DNA of 10,597 bases from Phycisphaerales bacterium (GCA_030612785.1 JAUWNF010000074.1:1-10597), one strand, 5' to 3'. Shown: positions 1 through 7,255, counted from the first letter of the stretch. The notes: generated from the sequence alone by a model not told the origin. Translations and numbers: made by a program.

Positions 1-44
1 CGTCCGCGCAGGTCGCTCCAACTATGGTCGGGGGGCTTAAGAGG

Positions 45-59
45 GCGCGGTAGCCGCGC
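45..59. other. GC-rich hairpin upstream of the PEP-CTERM gene
   Basis: GCGCGG (45-50) and CCGCGC (54-59) form a perfect 6-bp stem around a TAG loop. The sequence just after it is TCTGTACTT, with no real T-tract, so an intrinsic terminator for a gene ending left of the window is only a possibility. A 10-bp perfect palindrome, GCGCTAGCGC, follows at 104-113. No coding sequence could be assigned to 1-162; short open frames there match no family I recognise. Confidence 0.3.
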
Positions 60-162
60 TCTGTACTTCGCTGCTGATGAATACCACGCGCCACTCGGGT
101 GACGCGCTAGCGCTGGTGCGGATCGAGTATTACGAGTTGAAACAGGGAGAAGGAGAAAAGGG

Positions 163-768
163 ATGTGTCTACGATCTGTTTTGATTACCGGTCTTACGTG
201 CTTCGCTACGGTGTCGGCGTGCTGCGAAGCGGCCAGATTCGAGATTGACGGGCTCACTTGGAGCAGTTATCCCCCCAGCGCCGGGGATTCGGTCTGGTTC
301 GATGTTCTGATCGACGACCCGATGGGCGAGTGGGCGCAGAATATCCAGCTCACATTTTTCATAGAACCTCTTGGGATTGATTCACTTGCATTCGATGCCC
401 CCAAAAGCCAGGCAGTCGAGAACGACCCCGATTATTGGCTTCTCGGCAACTCGGACGGAGCCGGAGCGCTTGATCTGGGGGAAGATAAGTATCAGTTCGG
501 TGACAATCCTGAAGATGGGATGCCTGTGTCTTTAGGCGTTGATGACATCGCAGCTCGGTTCGCGTTTACCTGGGACGGCAACGCGGGCGACTATTCGGTT
601 ACGGTCGATACGGAGATCACCAACACGTATATTATGGATGAAGGCTTCAACTCCGCTGCCCCATCGTGGGTTGCGAGCCAGGTGACGCTTCGCGTGCCTG
701 AGCCGGCTACGGTGTTACTGCTCGTAGTAGGCGCCTTCATCTTCGTGTGGCGCCTGAGCGCAGGCTAA
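163..768 (+). CDS. PEP-CTERM sorting-domain secreted protein
   Basis: A 201-residue exported protein. The N-terminus has a hydrophobic signal segment (about 5-19) ending near CCEAAR. The C-terminus is a classic PEP-CTERM signal: VPEP at 178-181, a hydrophobic stretch at about 182-196, then Arg197. In this family that tail is cut by an exosortase and directs the protein to the outer surface or exopolysaccharide. The middle (25-177) is acidic and rich in predicted beta strands, with a GDSVWFDVLIDDP segment (41-53) recalling cohesin-like or Ig-like sandwiches; that fold is inference. The ATG at 163 follows a strong purine-rich ribosome site (GGAGAAGGAG). Two oddities: the basic tail is a single Arg rather than the usual cluster, and Val-Ser-Ala-Cys at 17-20 fits a lipobox, so lipidation at Cys20 is possible. 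Its stop codon overlaps that of the convergent protease gene. No exosortase gene is in the window. Confidence 0.85.
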   Translation: MCLRSVLITGLTCFATVSACCEAARFEIDGLTWSSYPPSAGDSVWFDVLIDDPMGEWAQNIQLTFFIEPLGIDSLAFDAPKSQAVENDPDYWLLGNSDGAGALDLGEDKYQFGDNPEDGMPVSLGVDDIAARFAFTWDGNAGDYSVTVDTEITNTYIMDEGFNSAAPSWVASQVTLRVPEPATVLLLVVGAFIFVWRLSAG

Positions 769-2522
769 ACGAACCTCCCCATTCCCCCCACGGGCGTTAT
801 TCGCCCTCCGTTGCTGCCAGTGGATTGAACCCATCTGGGGATCCACTGGCGGCACGGTATATACTCCTGAGGTATGGACGTCAGCCGATTCTCATGACCG
901 CCGAAGACCACGAGATCGGCTGGCGCGGCGTTCGACTGGAGCAGGCGGACGACTGCTCGACGATAAGCTACTGGGCGGTCTTGGCCAACCCTGCGCAGCG
1001 GTTCGAGGGTGTTGTGGATGATGATGCGGCGATAGTCTTCGCGCCAGAGGCTGTAGGTAACGGTCACGATCAGTCCGACCACCGTAAGCGTCCAAAGTGT
1101 CCGCTTGATGTTGCGGATCAGTTTGTGGAACGCCCCGGCGAGGGCGGGGTCGCCGGCCTGGGCCATCAGGAAGCGCATCCGGCTGGCGATCGAGGAATGT
1201 CTCCAGCTCCGCTCCTCTTGCGGGATGCCGTTGAGGACCGCTACCTGGTCCAGCGCGGTGACGAAAACCTTCGCACCGGCTACACAGAGGGGATGCCCCC
1301 GCGCCGGCTCGCAGCCATCGACCGGGTGAACCCCGCACGCATCACCGCACGGGGCGTCGGCGGGGCTTACACAACGGACGCCAAAGACGTCGGCCTGGCG
1401 CTCGAACCGCCGTGACAACCAGCCGAAGACCACACCCCAGAACAGGGCAATCAAGCCCAGACCAATCCCCTGAATGGCCGTCTCACTCAACGCGAACAGT
1501 GCCCGCGGGCCCCAGGACAAGCGCACAATGACCTCCATCACGCCCGAGACCAGCAGAATGCTCACCAGAGCAAACAGGAGGAAGTACTGCATGTGATGGT
1601 GGCGCACGTGGCCGGCTTCGTGCCCGAAGACCGCCTCGATTTCTTCTTCCTTCAGCCCCTCCAAAAGCCCGTCCGAGAGCAGTACATACCGGAACCGGGC
1701 GAAAATGCCCATCACGGCGGCATTGATTACCATGCCGTGGCTGTCCCAGACCAGAATGTCCCGGCAGCGCAGCCCCGTACGCCGGCAAGCCTCCTCGAGC
1801 CGCTGTCGCAACGGACCGGCTGGGAGCGGGGAGGTCGCCCAAATGGATTTCAGGAGCACCGGGGCAAGGATGAAGACTGCCGCCGCGACCAGGGCGAGGA
1901 GCGCGTCCGGAACCCATGGGAACAGTAGCGCGTCCGCTAGTTGGCGGCGGTGGTGCTGGCAAAGTCGATACGTCAGCAGGATGACCGTCATGGGCACGGC
2001 GACGGTCAGCATCTGGTAGCGAACGTTAAAGGAGAGATACTCGCCGAAGCTCCACACGCCGGTGCGATGTCCACCTTCCCACGCGCGGAGTCCGGACACG
2101 TATTTGCGCAGGGCGTGGTCGATGGGGAACTGGGCCTGCCAAACCGCCACCACGGTGATCAGGAACGGGCTGATGATGATCAAATCGGCGATTGCGGACC
2201 ACGGTGGGATCGGCCTGATTGCTTCAATAGTCTGTGGCCAGCGCGTCAGAAAGAGGTCGGCCGCGAATCCCGCAAAGACAAGGATGCGCAGCACCAGTGA
2301 TGTATGGTGGTAGGTGTACTGGGCGGCGTCTACGCCGGCACCGTTGGGGCGCAGGCGCCGCAGAGCGTACGACGAGCTTAACCGCGCCGCCACCCACCAC
2401 AATATGACCTGGAACGCCACTACAGCAACGGACAGGATGCCGCTGTGGATCGGCGGAGAAAAGGGTTGCTGATCAGTACGCCAAATCAACAACCCGAACG
2501 CCATCACGATTAGTAAGTGCAT
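765..2522 (-). CDS. M48-family integral-membrane zinc metalloprotease
   Basis: A 585-residue polytopic membrane protease of the HtpX/Ste24 (M48) type. About six hydrophobic spans precede the catalytic part (near 4-16, 28-45, 77-93, 112-128, 171-186, 207-224). The zinc site is complete: HEAGH at 301-305 and the third ligand Glu374 in RRFERQAD (371-378), with two more spans between them (about 312-335 and 350-369). SSIASRMRFL (443-452) matches the conserved Arg-containing motif downstream of the active site, and a last span lies at about 475-491. Between Glu374 and that motif is an insert with five cysteines (384, 392, 396, 404, 413). M48 proteins usually act in membrane-protein quality control; the substrate here is unknown. 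The last ~45 residues are low in recognisable features and overlap a hairpin. No clear Shine-Dalgarno precedes the chosen ATG (2522); Met7 is an alternative start. Confidence 0.9.
   Translation of the reverse strand: MHLLIVMAFGLLIWRTDQQPFSPPIHSGILSVAVVAFQVILWWVAARLSSSYALRRLRPNGAGVDAAQYTYHHTSLVLRILVFAGFAADLFLTRWPQTIEAIRPIPPWSAIADLIIISPFLITVVAVWQAQFPIDHALRKYVSGLRAWEGGHRTGVWSFGEYLSFNVRYQMLTVAVPMTVILLTYRLCQHHRRQLADALLFPWVPDALLALVAAAVFILAPVLLKSIWATSPLPAGPLRQRLEEACRRTGLRCRDILVWDSHGMVINAAVMGIFARFRYVLLSDGLLEGLKEEEIEAVFGHEAGHVRHHHMQYFLLFALVSILLVSGVMEVIVRLSWGPRALFALSETAIQGIGLGLIALFWGVVFGWLSRRFERQADVFGVRCVSPADAPCGDACGVHPVDGCEPARGHPLCVAGAKVFVTALDQVAVLNGIPQEERSWRHSSIASRMRFLMAQAGDPALAGAFHKLIRNIKRTLWTLTVVGLIVTVTYSLWREDYRRIIIHNTLEPLRRVGQDRPVAYRRAVVRLLQSNAAPADLVVFGGHENRLTSIPQEYIPCRQWIPRWVQSTGSNGGRITPVGGMGRFV
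814..852. repeat. 12-bp inverted repeat in the 3' end of the protease gene
   Basis: CTGCCAGTGGAT (814-825) and ATCCACTGGCGG (841-852) pair over 12 bp with one G-T wobble around a 15-nt loop. A second short hairpin, GGGCG-TTATT-CGCCC, lies at 792-806. Both fall where transcripts of the convergent PEP-CTERM and protease genes meet, inside the last ~30 codons of the protease. A two-way terminator is plausible, but no T-tract follows on either strand. Confidence 0.4.
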
Positions 2523-2547
2523 GATTTACAGGAGATTACGGTAACAA

Positions 2548-2559
2548 GCGACCGGTCGC
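2548..2559. promoter_or_regulatory. 12-bp perfect palindrome in a divergent promoter region
   Basis: GCGACCGGTCGC is its own reverse complement. It sits 26 bp upstream of the protease start and 109 bp upstream of the helical secreted protein, inside the 146-bp spacer that must hold both divergent promoters. A dimeric regulator operator is one reading. I see no confident -35/-10 pair to anchor it, and short GC-rich palindromes also occur by chance. Confidence 0.25.
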
Positions 2560-2668
2560 CGATTACTACCGCAATAGTCGTCGATCCGCATCGTTCTTCT
2601 CGTTAGAATACCAGTTGCTGAATAACCGTATCGGGTCAAAGGAGCCCTTTTACCAGGAGAATCGTTCG

Positions 2669-3589
2669 ATGAAAAGACGACTATGGGTGATGGTTGTGGT
2701 TTGCCTGGGTGTGGCAGCGTTCTGCGCATCGGCTGTCGCGGGTGACGAGACGGATGGCAAGCGGCAACGTCGAGAGCGCGAAGAGAGGCGCGCGCGCATG
2801 GAGCGCCATCGCGATCCGCTCGGCGCGGAAATACGCTTCGCCGAGCAACTGCGCGACAAAGTCGAAGCCGAGCTCGATCTGGGCGAGGAACAGCGCGCGG
2901 CGATTGCGAAGTTGTTTTCCGACCACCTCGAGGTGGTCAAAAAGATGGCCGCCGAGCAGCCCGAACAGGGGGATCAGGAAGATCAGCGGGAGCGCATCCG
3001 TGAGTTGGAGCGCAAAGCGCATGCCGCACGGGAAGCCGGTGATCGTGAGCAAGCTCTCAAATTCTACCGGGAGATTCGTGAGCTGCGGCGGGGCGCGAGT
3101 GGGGGAGACTTGGCAGACCTGGGCCGGATGAATCGCGAATTGATCAGGGATGTCGGCGAGGTGCTCAACGAGGAACAGGTTGCGCAGTTCCGGCGTCTGG
3201 TACGGCAGGTTCGCGCCCGAAGCGCCCGGGGTGGGGCGATGCCCCAGTTCATGCGCGCGGTGCGTCGCGCTGTGGCCGAACTCGAAATGGATGAGGAACA
3301 GCGGGCGACAGTAGGCACAATCGTAAGGGACGCGATGAAGGAAATCGACCGGTCGCAAGAAAGTCCTCAGGTAATCGAACAATTCATCGAACAGGTGAGT
3401 CCCAAACTGCCCAGCGAACTGGGTCCGGAATTGGCGGAGAAGTTCCTGGCGAAGTTGGAAAAGGCACGGGAGCAAATGCAAACCCCCGAGAAGGCGCCCG
3501 TGCCGCCCTCAGAGCGTGACACCCCAACAACAAAGCCCGAAAAAACACGCGACCAGGACAGCGAACAGGCGGAAGAGGAGACGGACTGA
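2669..3589 (+). CDS. Secreted charged helical protein with repeated EEQ helices (function unknown)
   Basis: A 306-residue exported protein. I chose the ATG at 2669 because AGGAGA lies 8 nt upstream and the product then begins with a clean signal peptide (MKRR, hydrophobic core 5-19, Ala-Val-Ala at 22-24 as the likely cleavage site). An in-frame ATG at 2615 would add 18 residues and bury the signal. The mature protein is nearly all predicted helix, very rich in Glu, Arg and Gln. Three related segments recur: ELDLGEEQRAAI (68-79), VLNEEQVAQF (165-174) and ELEMDEEQRATV (204-215). This 'L-x-x-EEQ' pattern is reminiscent of periplasmic Spy/CpxP (LTXXQ) proteins, which bind unfolded proteins or metals. 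The resemblance is loose and no homology is claimed. The C-terminus (from about 270) is a disordered Pro/Glu/Lys/Thr-rich tail. It is divergent from the protease, so shared envelope-stress control is possible. Confidence 0.8.
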   Translation: MKRRLWVMVVVCLGVAAFCASAVAGDETDGKRQRREREERRARMERHRDPLGAEIRFAEQLRDKVEAELDLGEEQRAAIAKLFSDHLEVVKKMAAEQPEQGDQEDQRERIRELERKAHAAREAGDREQALKFYREIRELRRGASGGDLADLGRMNRELIRDVGEVLNEEQVAQFRRLVRQVRARSARGGAMPQFMRAVRRAVAELEMDEEQRATVGTIVRDAMKEIDRSQESPQVIEQFIEQVSPKLPSELGPELAEKFLAKLEKAREQMQTPEKAPVPPSERDTPTTKPEKTRDQDSEQAEEETD

Positions 3590-3642
3590 CGCCGCGCCGC
3601 GTGACGTGCTCCGAGGAGACAATCAACAATCTGAACCGCGAC

Positions 3643-3771
3643 CGTGAGAGGCTGTCGATTTCATCTGTAGCGTCGCCCCTTGTGGGCGGCGCACCTGCGT
3701 TTTTCGCCACCCACAAGGGGTGACGCTACATCTGAGGGCGTCACGAATGACTAAACCGACAGCCCCTATAG
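3643..3771. repeat. 129-bp palindromic element A, copy 1 (MITE-like)
   Basis: The element has a long inner hairpin and separate outer inverted ends. The inner arms are 3666-3691 and 3705-3730 (26 nt each, 24 matching) around a 13-nt loop containing GTTTTT; the arms start TGTAGCGTCGCCCC and end GGGGTGACGCTACA. The outer ends are GGCTGTCGATTT (3650-3661) and AAACCGACAGCC (3753-3764), 11 of 12 paired; the right end extends to CCTATAG (3771). A second 129-bp copy lies at 8621-8749, aligns without gaps and is identical at about 107 of 129 positions by hand count. It lies between convergent genes. There is no coding capacity, so it is either a non-autonomous mobile element or a dispersed REP-like repeat. 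Confidence 0.85.
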
Positions 3772-3870
3772 CGCAAGGTAGCCGCCGCTTTGTAGCGGCC
3801 TGCGTCTCGCAGGCCGTTCGGCCGGCGGGGGCGCCGGCCGCTACACAAAAGCCCGCAACTTTGCGCTGTA
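3767..3870. repeat. Palindromic element B, copy 1 (two hairpins in an outer stem)
   Basis: An outer stem TGTAGCGG (3791-3798) / CCGCTACA (3838-3845) encloses two hairpins: CGGCCTGCG-TCT-CGCAGGCCG (3796-3816) and CGGCCGGC / GCCGGCCG (3819-3840, 6-nt loop). The outer stem and first hairpin share 3 bases, so they compete slightly. A further inverted pair flanks this: TATAGCGCAAGGT (3767-3779) and ACTTTGCGCTGTA (3858-3870), 11 of 13 paired. It begins inside the end of element A copy 1 and finishes 3 bp before the sat stop codon. The start of a related copy is at 10468. It may also end transcripts of the two convergent genes. Confidence 0.8.
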
Positions 3871-3873
3871 CTG

Positions 3874-5073
3874 CTATTCGCCCGCCTCGCTCTGATAGTG
3901 CTTGGCGAGGATGGCCGCCACCTCGGGTCTGGCGAATTCCTCGGGCAGAGCTTCGCCGGCTGTCAGCATCTCGCGCACCTTGGTTCCCGAAAGGAAGACA
4001 TAGTCTTCCGGTTTGTGGTCCGGGTGGTCGCGCATCATGACCACCTTGTTCAGCTTCCTGGAATAGGCGGTGTGGTCGGCGCGGAAGATCTCTATCTCCA
4101 GGGCGCCTTTAGGGATGTCGTCGAAGACGGCCTGGGCATCGAACGGGCCGTAGTACTTGCCGACGCCGGCATGGTCGCGCCCGACAATCAGGTGCGTGCA
4201 ACCACAGTTCTGACGGAAGACCGCGTGCAGCGCCGCTTCGCGCGGGCCGGCGTAGAGCATGTCAAACCCGTACCCGGTGATTAGCACCGTGTTGGGCGGG
4301 AAGTACAACTCGACCATCTTGCGAATGCTGGCGTCGCGCGCGTCCGCGGGGATGTCGCCCTTCTTCAGCTTGCCCAGCAACATGTGTATGAGAATGCCGT
4401 CGGCGTTAACGGCTTCCTTGGCCATCTTGCACAGCTCTTCGTGGGCCCGGTGCATGGGGTTACGGGTCTGGAACGCGACCACCTTCTCCCAGCCGGCCTG
4501 GGCGATTTCGTCACGAATCTGCCAGGCGGTGCGGAAGGTTCCGGGGAAATCCTTCTCGAAATACGAGAAGTTGAGCACCTGGATCGGGCCGGAGAGTGCC
4601 ACGTTGCCGACCGACGTAAACGCCGCCACCCCGGGATGCTCGGTGTCCTGGGTACGGAAGGTTTGCTCGACGAGGGTCTTCATCTGCTCAGGAGAAATTT
4701 TTTCGACGGCCTGCACTTCCATCACGGCGAGGACCGGATTGCCCTCCACGTTGGGGTCGCGCAAGGCGATTCTCTTGGCGTTGCGGATGTCGTCGGTGAC
4801 CTGCTCCGCCTTGACTACGTTCATGACCGGCGTCGGCCAGAAGAGCCCGTTGGGCAAGGCCATCTTCTCGGCGACGCTCATGGCTTCGGTGACGTTCATG
4901 TAGCCGGTGAGCGGGTTGAAGTAGCCGCTGCCGAGCATTACGGCGTTGGCGGCGGCCGCCGAGCAGATCACCAGGCTGGGCAGGCCTTCGGCCTCTTTAA
5001 GCAGCGCGGCACGTTGCGTCTCGTCGACGACATACAGTGGATTAAGCGTTTCCGATCCGTGAGGTTTAATCAT
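3874..5073 (-). CDS. sat: Sulfate adenylyltransferase (ATP sulfurylase)
   Basis: A 399-residue single-domain ATP sulfurylase, which makes adenosine 5'-phosphosulfate and pyrophosphate from ATP and sulfate. It acts in the cytoplasm in sulfate activation, or in reverse in sulfur oxidation. Diagnostic motifs are all present: QTRNPMHRAH (202-211) for nucleotide and sulfate binding, GYGFDMLYAGPREA (267-280), GRDHAGVG (298-305) and LSGTKVR (361-367). The length matches the homo-oligomeric Sat family, with no fused APS kinase. The overall wording (MIKPHGSETLNPL at the start, VLNFSYF at 166-172) resembles the Sat of phototrophic or chemotrophic sulfur oxidisers more than the CysDN type. The ATG at 5073 is chosen because AAAGGAAA lies just upstream; an in-frame ATG at 5136 would add 21 unconserved residues. 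No apr, sir, cysC or cysH neighbour is present, so the direction of the pathway cannot be decided here. Confidence 0.96.
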   Translation of the reverse strand: MIKPHGSETLNPLYVVDETQRAALLKEAEGLPSLVICSAAAANAVMLGSGYFNPLTGYMNVTEAMSVAEKMALPNGLFWPTPVMNVVKAEQVTDDIRNAKRIALRDPNVEGNPVLAVMEVQAVEKISPEQMKTLVEQTFRTQDTEHPGVAAFTSVGNVALSGPIQVLNFSYFEKDFPGTFRTAWQIRDEIAQAGWEKVVAFQTRNPMHRAHEELCKMAKEAVNADGILIHMLLGKLKKGDIPADARDASIRKMVELYFPPNTVLITGYGFDMLYAGPREAALHAVFRQNCGCTHLIVGRDHAGVGKYYGPFDAQAVFDDIPKGALEIEIFRADHTAYSRKLNKVVMMRDHPDHKPEDYVFLSGTKVREMLTAGEALPEEFARPEVAAILAKHYQSEAGE

Positions 5074-5125
5074 TGTTGGTTTCCTTTGCCTTTTCCTGCA
5101 ATCTCCGAAAAACTCCTCGCAACTG

Positions 5126-5162
5126 ATGGGTGGCACCCTGCCGCCCGGTCAGACCAACCCAT
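5126..5162 (-). promoter_or_regulatory. Candidate structured leader upstream of sat
   Basis: Read on either strand, the segment can form a small three-way junction: outer stem ATGGGT (5126-5131) / ACCCAT (5157-5162), enclosing GGCA-CCC-TGCC (5132-5142) and GGT-CAG-ACC (5147-5155). It ends 53 nt before the sat start, so it would lie in the sat 5' leader. The stems are short (6, 4 and 3 bp), and I recognise no known riboswitch consensus. It may simply be GC-rich chance pairing. Confidence 0.25.
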
Positions 5163-5257
5163 TGCCGCTCTCTACCAGTCGCGGCTGGTTTGTCCGGCGC
5201 ACTCGATCTGAAGGACGAGGCATCTTAGCGGTTTGGCTACCTGAAGTCCACCCGGGT

Positions 5258-5285
5258 TTGACGCCCCCCGTCACCCAGTTATCCT
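5258..5285 (+). promoter_or_regulatory. Candidate sigma70-like promoter for the asnB-like gene
   Basis: TTGACG (5258-5263) is followed after 16 bp by TATCCT (5280-5285). The match is 5 of 6 at -35 and 4 of 6 at -10. Transcription would begin near 5292, leaving a leader of about 16 nt before the ATG at 5308. A small hairpin (CCCAG-TTATC-CTGGG, 5274-5288) overlaps the -10. This rests on a consensus match only. Confidence 0.3.
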
Positions 5286-5307
5286 GGGCAAGGGTGCGGA
5301 ATAGCTT

Positions 5308-7206
5308 ATGTGCGGTATTGCCGGCATTTGGGGAGACGCCAACCTGCAGCGCCTGCGGGCTATGGCGGAGTCGCTGCGGCACCGCGGGCCTGACGAGGAC
5401 GGCTTCTGGACCAACCGTACGCACGGGATCGGGCTGGCCAGTTGCCGGCTCTCCATCATCGATCTCGCCGGCGGTCGCCAGCCCATCGCCAACGAGGACG
5501 GCCGGGTCGTAACGGTCTTCAATGGCGAGATCTACAACTACCGTGAGCTGCGCGACGACCTGGTCACCCGCGGGCACCGCTTCAGCACGAACAGCGACAC
5601 CGAGGTAATCGTCCATCTCTACGAAGACCACGGCGTCGATGCCGTGGAGCACCTGCGCGGTATGTTCGCCATCGCCATCTGGGACGAGGCCGAACGGCAG
5701 TTGGTGCTCTACCGCGACCGTGCCGGCAAGAAGCCGCTCTACTACGCCGAAACCGACCGGGAGTTCATCTTCGCTTCGGAGATCAAGGGCCTACTGGCTG
5801 CTCGGGCGACCGGCCTGGACCTCGACTACCAGGCGCTGGTGGACTACTTGACCTGGATGGCAATCCCCGCACCTGCTACCATCTACCGCCGGATTCGCGC
5901 GCTCGAGCCGGCGGAGTTGATCGTGATTCGCGACCGTCGCGTTGCGCGCAGGCGGCGCTACTGGCGGCTCGAGATGCTACCCAAGGTAGAGACCGGGTTC
6001 GCCGAGGCTGTCGAGCAGGTGGACTTCGGTCTGCGCGAGGCCGTCCGCTTACGCTTGCGCTCAGACGTGCCGGTCGGCGTGTTTCTGTCCGGCGGGATCG
6101 ACAGCGGGATCATCACAGCTATGGCGGCCCAAGAGGCCTCCGGCCCGCTCAAGACAGTCACGGTCGGCTTCGAGGACGGTTCGTACGACGAGCGCCCACT
6201 GGCACGTCTGGTAGCGGAGCGCTATGCCACCGACCATCAGGAGGTGCTGGTCAAGCCCGACGTGGCGGACGTTCTTCCGAAGATCGCCGCCGCCTACGAC
6301 CAGCCCTTTGCCGACTCCTCCGCGATCCCGACGTACTACGTCTCCCAGGCGGCTCGGGAGCACGTGAAGGTGGTCCTGAACGGTGACGGGGGTGACGAGG
6401 TTTTCTGCGGATACCGGCGTTACCTGGCGGCGCGTTTGAACGCGAAGCTGCGCCTTCTCGATGGTCCGTGGTCGCGACCGCTATGGCAGTTGGCCGGTGC
6501 GGTCTTGCCCGCGCCGCGCCGCCTACGCACGAGATACGCCTTCGCCCATCGCATGATCCGCGGTTTGGGGCTGGAGCCTGATGAGCGCTACTTGGCGTGG
6601 TCGGTGGATGGTTTCTCCGAGACGGAGTTGCACGCACTGCTCAACCCCAATTTCTGGCGTGAGTCAGCAGAAAAAGAAGGTTCGCGCGGGCTGAAGCCTG
6701 CGGCTCGATGGGTTTTGGAACTTAACGACCTCGGCATGGTTGATCGCATGCTCGCGCTCGACTTCGCCATTAGTTTGCCGAACGATTTGCTGGTCAAGAT
6801 GGACATCGCCTCGATGGCCCACGGTCTGGAGACGCGCTCGCCGTTGCTCGACCACGTGCTGATCGACACCGCGTCGCACTATCGCGAGGGCGTCAAGCTG
6901 AGCGGGCGGCAGACCAAGCCGCTGCTGCGTGCCTTGGCCGAGCGCTATCTACCGGACCCGATCCGGGTGGCCCCCAAGCGCGGATTCGAGGTGCCCTTGG
7001 TGCGCTGGCTGCGCGAGGACTTGCGCGAGGCGCGCGACGATCTGCTGCTGTCACCCGGGGGTTTGCTCGCCGACCTGTGCGACCGTTCCTACCTCGAATG
7101 TCTCGTGCGGGAACAGACCAGGCTAGACCCTCGCCGGTGGGGCACGCGCGTGTGGATGCTGCTCATGCTGGCCATGTGGGACCGCCACGTGCGGCCCGGT
7201 GAGTAA
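5308..7206 (+). CDS. asnB: AsnB-type glutamine-hydrolysing asparagine synthetase / amidotransferase
   Basis: A 632-residue two-domain class II glutamine amidotransferase. The N-terminal Ntn hydrolase domain starts MCGIAG, so Cys2 becomes the glutaminase nucleophile after Met removal, which fixes the start. Glutamine-binding motifs follow: RHRGPDE (24-30), RLSIIDL (47-53) and FNGEIYNY (71-78). The synthetase domain carries the ATP pyrophosphatase P-loop SGGIDSG (261-267) and NGDGGDEVFCGYRRY (358-372). Canonical enzymes make asparagine from aspartate, ATP and glutamine. Many longer paralogues near 630 residues sit in polysaccharide or exosortase-linked loci and amidate sugars or other acids. 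With a PEP-CTERM protein 4.5 kb away such a role is possible, but no glycosyltransferase or exosortase is visible. It is divergent from sat across a 234-bp spacer and convergent with the MltA gene. Confidence 0.93.
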   Translation: MCGIAGIWGDANLQRLRAMAESLRHRGPDEDGFWTNRTHGIGLASCRLSIIDLAGGRQPIANEDGRVVTVFNGEIYNYRELRDDLVTRGHRFSTNSDTEVIVHLYEDHGVDAVEHLRGMFAIAIWDEAERQLVLYRDRAGKKPLYYAETDREFIFASEIKGLLAARATGLDLDYQALVDYLTWMAIPAPATIYRRIRALEPAELIVIRDRRVARRRRYWRLEMLPKVETGFAEAVEQVDFGLREAVRLRLRSDVPVGVFLSGGIDSGIITAMAAQEASGPLKTVTVGFEDGSYDERPLARLVAERYATDHQEVLVKPDVADVLPKIAAAYDQPFADSSAIPTYYVSQAAREHVKVVLNGDGGDEVFCGYRRYLAARLNAKLRLLDGPWSRPLWQLAGAVLPAPRRLRTRYAFAHRMIRGLGLEPDERYLAWSVDGFSETELHALLNPNFWRESAEKEGSRGLKPAARWVLELNDLGMVDRMLALDFAISLPNDLLVKMDIASMAHGLETRSPLLDHVLIDTASHYREGVKLSGRQTKPLLRALAERYLPDPIRVAPKRGFEVPLVRWLREDLREARDDLLLSPGGLLADLCDRSYLECLVREQTRLDPRRWGTRVWMLLMLAMWDRHVRPGE

Positions 7207-7242
7207 ACCCTGCGCTCGCGCTCGGGGCTCATGCCAATGAAG

Positions 7243-7255
7243 AGACGGGGCGTCT
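7243..7255. terminator. Small hairpin between convergent asnB-like and mltA-like genes
   Basis: AGACG (7243-7247), GGG loop, CGTCT (7251-7255): a perfect 5-bp stem in the 47-bp convergent spacer, overlapping the MltA stop codon. The stem is short and no clear T-run follows, so a terminator role is weakly supported. Confidence 0.25.

Noticed and set aside
1..102. Open forward frame from the window edge to a TGA at 100-102
   Set aside because: 34 codons with no recognisable similarity or bias; it could be the end of an upstream gene but cannot be supported.
747..1415. 222-residue forward open frame
   Set aside because: It lies fully antisense to the M48 protease, whose zinc-site motifs are intact; the composition is Arg/Pro-rich with no family features.
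2681..3481. 266-residue reverse frame
   Set aside because: Antisense shadow of the helical secreted protein; it has no ribosome site or recognisable motif.
3643..3870. CRISPR array or tRNA
   Set aside because: There are hairpins but no regular direct repeats with spacers, and no cloverleaf with a CCA end, T-loop or anticodon arm.
5126..5162. SAM riboswitch upstream of sat
   Set aside because: The pieces GGCA and GGTGCCA loosely recall S-box loops, but the arrangement and conserved core are absent.
4384..5211. 275-residue forward open frame
   Set aside because: Antisense to sat for most of its length; long opposite-strand frames are expected in GC-rich genes.
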